A stretch of DNA of 64,000 bases from Candidatus Hydrogenedentota bacterium (GTDB taxonomy: Bacteria; Hydrogenedentota; Hydrogenedentia; Hydrogenedentales; CAITNO01): the NCBI GenBank assembly GCA_012730045.1, contig JAAYBR010000138.1, forward strand, positions 45,447 through 109,446, written 5' to 3'. A model generated the notes under the pieces. It saw only the letters and a list, made by a program, of their open reading frames with translations. It was not told the origin of the DNA and did not search any database. The position numbers and the translations under genes are program-made. This document shows, one piece after another, positions 59,733 through 64,000 of this stretch; position 1 is the stretch's first letter; each line of letters starts with the position of its first letter.

Positions 59733-62291
59733 TTAGAGCCGGGGGTCCACCGGCTCGCTTTCCAGGGCGAGAACCCCGAAGCAGCACTCGTGCACGCGGC
59801 GCAGGGGCTCCCCTCGCACAAAGCACTCCAGGGACTCGACACCCAGGGCGAATTCCCGAAGCGCGAGCGAGCGCTTCGCCGAAAGCCCCCGGGCGCGCAG
59901 GCGCTCCAGGTTTTCGGGGAGGGTGTATTCCGGCCCGTAGATGATGCGCAGGTATTCCCGGCCCCGGCATTTGACGGCGGGCTGCAGCAGTCCCCGCTTT
60001 CCCGTGGCGATGAAACTCAGGGGCTTGACCACCATGCCCTCGCCGCCCGCGCCGGTGAGGGACTCCCACCACGCGATGGCCTCCCCGCGGCTTCCCTCAT
60101 CCGACAGATCCACCACCCGGTACGGCGTGCTGATGAGGAGACCGTCCCCCTCCCCGCAGAAGCGGGCCAACGCCTCCATGTGCCACACATGGTCCCTGTC
60201 CACATGCACGGCGCCTTCGGTGGCCAGCAGGTGGAACGGGGCAATCCGGAAGTCATCCGCCGAACCGACCGTCCAGCAGTACTGCCGGTAGGCGTCCACA
60301 TAGCGTCCTGCGGCTTCGGCGCGCGCGCGCGTTCTTTCGGTCAACGCATCCGTGTCCAACCCCCGGGCCTGCGCTTTTTCGAGCGTCTCCAGCGCCGCGC
60401 TCAGCGCCGCACGGGACGCGGTCCCAACCGGGGCGTACTGGCTCTTCAGGAGCTCCTGGGCCTTTGCCGACCAGGGCATCAGCTCACAGTCCAGACAAGC
60501 CCAGTCGGTTCGAACCTCCTCCCAGAAACCCGCCGCATCCATGGCCCGGCGGAGACGCGCAAGCAGCTCCGACTCCAGGCCGGCGTTCTGAAAGAACGGA
60601 CGCCCGGTGCGGGTAAGCAGGACTCCGGCGGGCGATGAGCCCCGCACGCCGAAACGGTGAAGCGCCGCCTGTTCATCCCTGCACACGATGGCGACACACC
60701 GCGACCCCATGTGCTTCTGCTCGCAGACCACGCGGTCCACCCCGGCCGACGAGTAATAGCCCAGCGCCTCGGCGGGATGCTCGAGCATGCCCGGCTCCTT
60801 GGATGTCTCGCAGGGCGACATGGTCGGAGGCAGGTAAATGAGCCACTTGGGATTGGCGGCAAACCGGCTCATGGCCTCCAGGGCGGCCACGGAAAACTCC
60901 TCGCGGATGATGACCTGGCTCTGCAGACGGGTGGAGATGATGCGCTTTCCAGACACATCCTCGAAGTCCAGGATGTCGTCGTGTGTCTGCTGGGCGGAGA
61001 GTCCCTCGGCCTGCGGAGAGGTCAGTGGACGGACGGGCTCGCAGTACATCCTGGCCGCCGGGACCGAGAGCACTTCGCCCTCGGGATACCTCAGCGCGGT
61101 GAGCCGTCCGCCAAAAACGCAGCCCGTGTCTATGTTCACGGTCCGGTTCAGCCATTGCGGCTCCGGCGTGGGGGTATGGCCGTACACAACCAGGGCCTTC
61201 CCGCGGTATTCGGCCGCCCAGTTGTGCCGGACGGGGAGGCCGAACTCGTCCGTCTCGCCGGTGGTCTCGCCGAACAGGGCGAAATCGCGCACCGCGCCGG
61301 AGCCCCGGCCCTGCATCTCCTCCTTCATGCCCGCATGCGCGACAACCAGCTTTCCGTCGTCGAAGACGTAATGGCTCACCAGCCCGTCCAGAAACTCGGC
61401 CGCCTCCCGGCGGAATTCGGGGATCTCCGCCTCCAACTGCTCCAGTGACTCCGCCAGGCCGTGCTTGATCTGAACGTCCTGTCCGAAGAGCTTCCGCTTG
61501 AGCTTGATGTCGTGGTTTCCAGGAACGCACAGGCCGGCACCCTGCGCGGTCATGTCGATGGCCAGTTTCAGCACCTTTGGCGTCTTCGGCCCGCGGTCCA
61601 CGAGGTCGCCGAGAAACACCGCCCGTCTGCCCTCGGGCGGTGTCACCACATACCGCCCCTCGGGGGTTTCCGTGACGACATACCCCAATTGGGCGAGCAA
61701 CGCAACCAGTTCGTCAAAACACCCGTGAATGTCCCCGACGAGGTCGAAGGGGCCCGCCTCGTTCCTTCGGTTGTTCCAGAGCGGCTGCCGCTCAAACTCC
61801 GCCGCCGCCACCTCCTCCACCGTCTGGAGGTGCGTGATGTGGCGGAATCCCTCCGGCTTGAGGGAGCGCCGCGACTGGCGGAGTTGCTTGGCGTGGCGCA
61901 GAACCACGGACTCCCGCAACTGCCGGTCCGTGCGCTGGCGGTTGTGCTCCAGGCAGACCTTGTCCGGCAGGTCCAGCACCACCGCGACCGGGATGACGTG
62001 ATACCGGCGCGCGAGTTCCACAAGCTGTTTCCGGGACTCCGGGAGCACGTTGGTCGCGTCAATCACCGTCAGCTTCCCGGCGGCCAGGCGCTTCGCGGCG
62101 ATGAAGTACAGCACGTCGAAGGCGTCCTTCGTGGCGTCGAGACTGTTCTCATCGTCGCTCACCAGGGCGCGGCAGGCGTCCGATGAGAGGATTTCCGTGG
62201 GCTTGAAGTGGCGGCGGGCGAAGGTGGATTTTCCGGAACCGGAAGCGCCGATGAGCACCACCAGGGAAAGTTCGGGGATGCTAATCTTCAC
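59733..62291 (-). CDS. pnkp: Pnkp: polynucleotide kinase-phosphatase-ligase (RNA repair)
   Basis: 852 residues, full three-domain Pnkp. The start is GTG 62291, inside an 11-base overlap with hen1 (GTGAAGATTAG). The N-terminal kinase (1-170) has Walker A GASGSGKST at 15-23 and phosphorylates 5'-OH RNA ends. The central metallophosphatase (about 180-400) has GDIHGCFDEL, GDLVDRGP, GNHD and VYGHTP and removes 2',3'-cyclic phosphate or 3'-phosphate. The C-terminal adenylyltransferase (about 500-830) has the nucleotidyl-lysine in EQKHMGSR near residue 527 and WHMEALARF further on. With Hen1 it repairs RNA broken by ribotoxins and marks the site with 2'-O-methylation. Cytosolic. All catalytic motifs look intact. 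Confidence 0.95.
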   Translation of the reverse strand: MKISIPELSLVVLIGASGSGKSTFARRHFKPTEILSSDACRALVSDDENSLDATKDAFDVLYFIAAKRLAAGKLTVIDATNVLPESRKQLVELARRYHVIPVAVVLDLPDKVCLEHNRQRTDRQLRESVVLRHAKQLRQSRRSLKPEGFRHITHLQTVEEVAAAEFERQPLWNNRRNEAGPFDLVGDIHGCFDELVALLAQLGYVVTETPEGRYVVTPPEGRRAVFLGDLVDRGPKTPKVLKLAIDMTAQGAGLCVPGNHDIKLKRKLFGQDVQIKHGLAESLEQLEAEIPEFRREAAEFLDGLVSHYVFDDGKLVVAHAGMKEEMQGRGSGAVRDFALFGETTGETDEFGLPVRHNWAAEYRGKALVVYGHTPTPEPQWLNRTVNIDTGCVFGGRLTALRYPEGEVLSVPAARMYCEPVRPLTSPQAEGLSAQQTHDDILDFEDVSGKRIISTRLQSQVIIREEFSVAALEAMSRFAANPKWLIYLPPTMSPCETSKEPGMLEHPAEALGYYSSAGVDRVVCEQKHMGSRCVAIVCRDEQAALHRFGVRGSSPAGVLLTRTGRPFFQNAGLESELLARLRRAMDAAGFWEEVRTDWACLDCELMPWSAKAQELLKSQYAPVGTASRAALSAALETLEKAQARGLDTDALTERTRARAEAAGRYVDAYRQYCWTVGSADDFRIAPFHLLATEGAVHVDRDHVWHMEALARFCGEGDGLLISTPYRVVDLSDEGSRGEAIAWWESLTGAGGEGMVVKPLSFIATGKRGLLQPAVKCRGREYLRIIYGPEYTLPENLERLRARGLSAKRSLALREFALGVESLECFVRGEPLRRVHECCFGVLALESEPVDPRL

Positions 62292-63687
62292 GGGTGAACA
62301 CCCCCATCTGCGTCGGGGCGCCGACGGCGCCATCCTCCGGCCCCACAGGGGCAAAGCGAACCCCGTAGCCGTTTCGTTCGGCTGTGCCGCGCGCCCACTC
62401 CTCAAACTGGGCGCGGGTCCACTCAAACCGGTGGTCCTTGTGGCGGAACTGTCCCCCGGGCAGGGTCTCAAACTTCACGTTGTATTCCGAGTTCGGCGTT
62501 GTCAGCACCACTGTCCGGGGGCGGGCAAACTCGAACACCACGCGCCCGAAGGCCTCCAAACGCGCCTCGTCCAGGTGCTCGATCACCTCCACCACCGCCG
62601 CCGCGTCATATCCCTCCAGACGGCGGTCGCGGTATGTCAGCGACCCGTGCAGCAGCGTCACACGGTCCCGCTGCCGCTCGGCCATTCGTTCCAGACGCAG
62701 CCTCTCCTGCGCGCGCTCCAGCGCGCGGTGGGAGACATCCAGCCCCACGACCTCCTCGAACTGGCGCTCCTTGAACAGCTCGCGGAGCAGCTTTCCCTCG
62801 CCGCAGCCCAGGTCAAGGACGCGCTTCGCTCCGGACCCCAGAAGCGCCTCCACCACGGCGCGCAGGCGCAGTTCGTTGAGGGAAACGGCCCGCTCAATCT
62901 CCGCCTCCTCCTGCTCCCGCATGGCCGTGGTTTCGTCCGGATCCTCCGCGTCCTCCTCGGTCAGTCTCGCCAGGGTCTCCCGGACAAGCCGCCGCTGGTG
63001 TCTAAGGTAGCGCCGCGTGATCTGGTCGCGCTCGGGATGGCCGGCAAGCCACCCCTCCCCGTGCCGCAGAAGCTTCTCCGCCTCGTCCTCCGAGACCCAG
63101 TAGTGCTTGTCGTTGTCCAGCACGGGGATCAGCACATACAGATGCGACAGCAGCACCTTGAGCGTCTGCGTCCCGCGAAGTCCCACCCGGAAATAGGGGC
63201 TTTCCCCCCACTCCGGAAAATGGTCGTCCAGAGGGAGGCGCTCCGCCGTCACTTCGTATCCCAGCGGCTCAAAGAGCCCGCGCAGTATCGCCTCGCCGCC
63301 CCTGCACGGAAAGACCGGCAGAACCGCTTCCAGGGGGATCGGCTGGTCCACCAGTTCGGGACGCTGCTTGGAGTTCCCGGCAAGGGCCGTCGAGAATACC
63401 CGCGCAAGCGCCACACTCATGAAGGACGTGGCGGCATAGGGCCGGTCATTCACGTACTGCTCCAGTGCGCCCCCCTCGCCGGCCGGGCCGCGGCGCCCGC
63501 GAACAAGCCCCACCGGGTCCACTTCCAGCAGGAGGGCCGCCGTGCAGCGGTCCTCCCCGGCCTCGGGGTACAGAACGTGGGCGCGTCCGAAAGACAGGTC
63601 AAGCGAGTGGACATGCGCGGGGTTCTTGTGAAGAAGAAACCCCAAGTCCGTCGCGGGACGGTGGGTTGTGGTTATCGTCAACAGCAT
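62281..63687 (-). CDS. hen1: Hen1: 3'-terminal RNA ribose 2'-O-methyltransferase
   Basis: 468 residues. The N-terminal half (1-240) is the bacterial Hen1-specific domain that helps activate Pnkp ligase; it holds MLLTITTTHRPATDLGFLLHK-type start strands. The C-terminal half is the SAM methyltransferase with VLDLGCGEGKLL near residue 290 and the metal-binding EVIEHLDE (ExxEH) near 366, a feature special to Hen1. It methylates the 2'-OH at the break before sealing, so that the same toxin cannot cut again. It is the first gene of the cassette, with its own promoter at 63733. Confidence 0.94.
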   Translation of the reverse strand: MLLTITTTHRPATDLGFLLHKNPAHVHSLDLSFGRAHVLYPEAGEDRCTAALLLEVDPVGLVRGRRGPAGEGGALEQYVNDRPYAATSFMSVALARVFSTALAGNSKQRPELVDQPIPLEAVLPVFPCRGGEAILRGLFEPLGYEVTAERLPLDDHFPEWGESPYFRVGLRGTQTLKVLLSHLYVLIPVLDNDKHYWVSEDEAEKLLRHGEGWLAGHPERDQITRRYLRHQRRLVRETLARLTEEDAEDPDETTAMREQEEAEIERAVSLNELRLRAVVEALLGSGAKRVLDLGCGEGKLLRELFKERQFEEVVGLDVSHRALERAQERLRLERMAERQRDRVTLLHGSLTYRDRRLEGYDAAAVVEVIEHLDEARLEAFGRVVFEFARPRTVVLTTPNSEYNVKFETLPGGQFRHKDHRFEWTRAQFEEWARGTAERNGYGVRFAPVGPEDGAVGAPTQMGVFTRED

Positions 63688-64000
63688 GCTCGTTCTTCCC
63701 TGTTCGCGGGCCGGTCCCGCGAAGAATTGCCTATCCTATGCAATTAGTTCCGTTGGAAACAAGGCACGTCCCGTCTCCCGGTCGCCGGATAAGACAGCGT
63801 GGGCGCCGAAGCCAAGGCGGGCACGAGATCGCGTCAGTCGCTTCGCTCCTTCGCGATGACGCGCTTTTTCACAGTCATTGCGAGCCCCAGACCGCCGAAG
63901 GCGGGAATTCTGTCCATGAAGCCATGGATACGGGTGTCCTTTCCCTCTTCACCCCGGAGGGGTGAGGGCCATTAGCCGGTGGTTGAGCGAAGCGATACCA
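63688..64000. other. Gene-free right edge with dispersed repeats
   Basis: Beyond the hen1 promoter, 63815-63890 carries GTCAGTCGCTTCGCTCCTTC with GATGACGCG and TCATTGCGAG segments, and 63945-64000 carries TAGCCGGTGGTTGAGCGAAG followed by CGATACCA. Both kinds of sequence recur between genes in many environmental bacteria. The last element runs off the window. No gene is supported here. Confidence 0.65.
63733..63762 (-). promoter_or_regulatory. Promoter of the hen1-pnkp cassette
   Basis: Minus strand: TTGTTT (63757-63762), 18-base spacer, TAGGAT (63733-63738). An inverted repeat ATTGC-9-GCAAT (63726-63744) surrounds the -10 and could be an operator. Confidence 0.5.

Overview
The window is high-GC (roughly two thirds G+C by eye) bacterial chromosome. 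It carries 37 protein genes that I can support and no tRNA, rRNA, transposase or CRISPR array that I can see. Gene content suggests an uncultured, saccharolytic member of the Planctomycetota / Hydrogenedentota / Lentisphaerota sphere. The indicators are Tat-exported Gfo/Idh/MocA oxidoreductases, DUF4091, GH29 and GH78 enzymes, a PD40/diheme protein related to the hydrazine-synthase alpha family, PASTA and PEGA-like surface proteins, and intergenic regions full of dispersed palindromes. This placement is inference; no phylogenetic marker is present.

Layout. 1-6.6 kb: DUF4091 protein (5' end outside the window), threonine synthase, a two-ATP-cone protein resembling anaerobic ribonucleotide reductase but without a glycyl-radical tail, and a DinB-type protein. 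6.7-18.5 kb: one gene for a 3901-residue secreted protein (PEGA-like modules, helical/coiled-coil core, EF-hands, nine tandem PASTA repeats, Cys-rich C-terminal anchor). 18.6-21 kb: carbamoyltransferase plus SxtJ-like partner. 21-30.3 kb: diheme PD40 protein, two Gfo/Idh/MocA oxidoreductases, a ThuA-isochorismatase-like fusion and a lipoprotein, separated by repeat-rich gaps. 30.4-37.4 kb: isocitrate dehydrogenase, SerA, a small Zn-ribbon protein, a QW-motif secreted protein, an NhaC-type antiporter and a PIN/RHH toxin-antitoxin pair lying between perfect 46-bp direct repeats. 37.7-43 kb: thymidylate-synthase-like protein, then a symporter, oxidoreductase and URO-D-like gene set. 43-50.5 kb: dihydrolipoyl dehydrogenase, two related secreted proteins (one with a C39-like peptidase), a zinc alcohol dehydrogenase and a GH29 fucosidase. 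50.5-56.2 kb: a DUF262/DUF1524 protein, bactofilin plus M23 peptidase, and a MazG-lipoprotein-PQQ propeller operon. 56.3-63.7 kb: GH78 alpha-L-rhamnosidase and a complete Hen1-Pnkp RNA-repair cassette.

How it fits together. Much of the window points to outside-the-cell carbohydrate use: rhamnosidase, fucosidase, DUF4091, ThuA, Gfo/Idh/MocA enzymes and a sodium:solute symporter. Core metabolism (thrC, icd, serA, lpd) is scattered among these. Two modules are stress or defence related: Hen1-Pnkp, which repairs cleaved RNA, and the DUF262 protein. Several promoters have readable -35/-10 elements.

The least explained content is the giant surface protein, the NrdD-like pseudoenzyme, and at least six families of dispersed or tandem repeats. 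One of these is a GTCGGACxx/GATCGGTC family found at five places, which also forms the C-terminus of the antiporter and brackets the toxin-antitoxin module.
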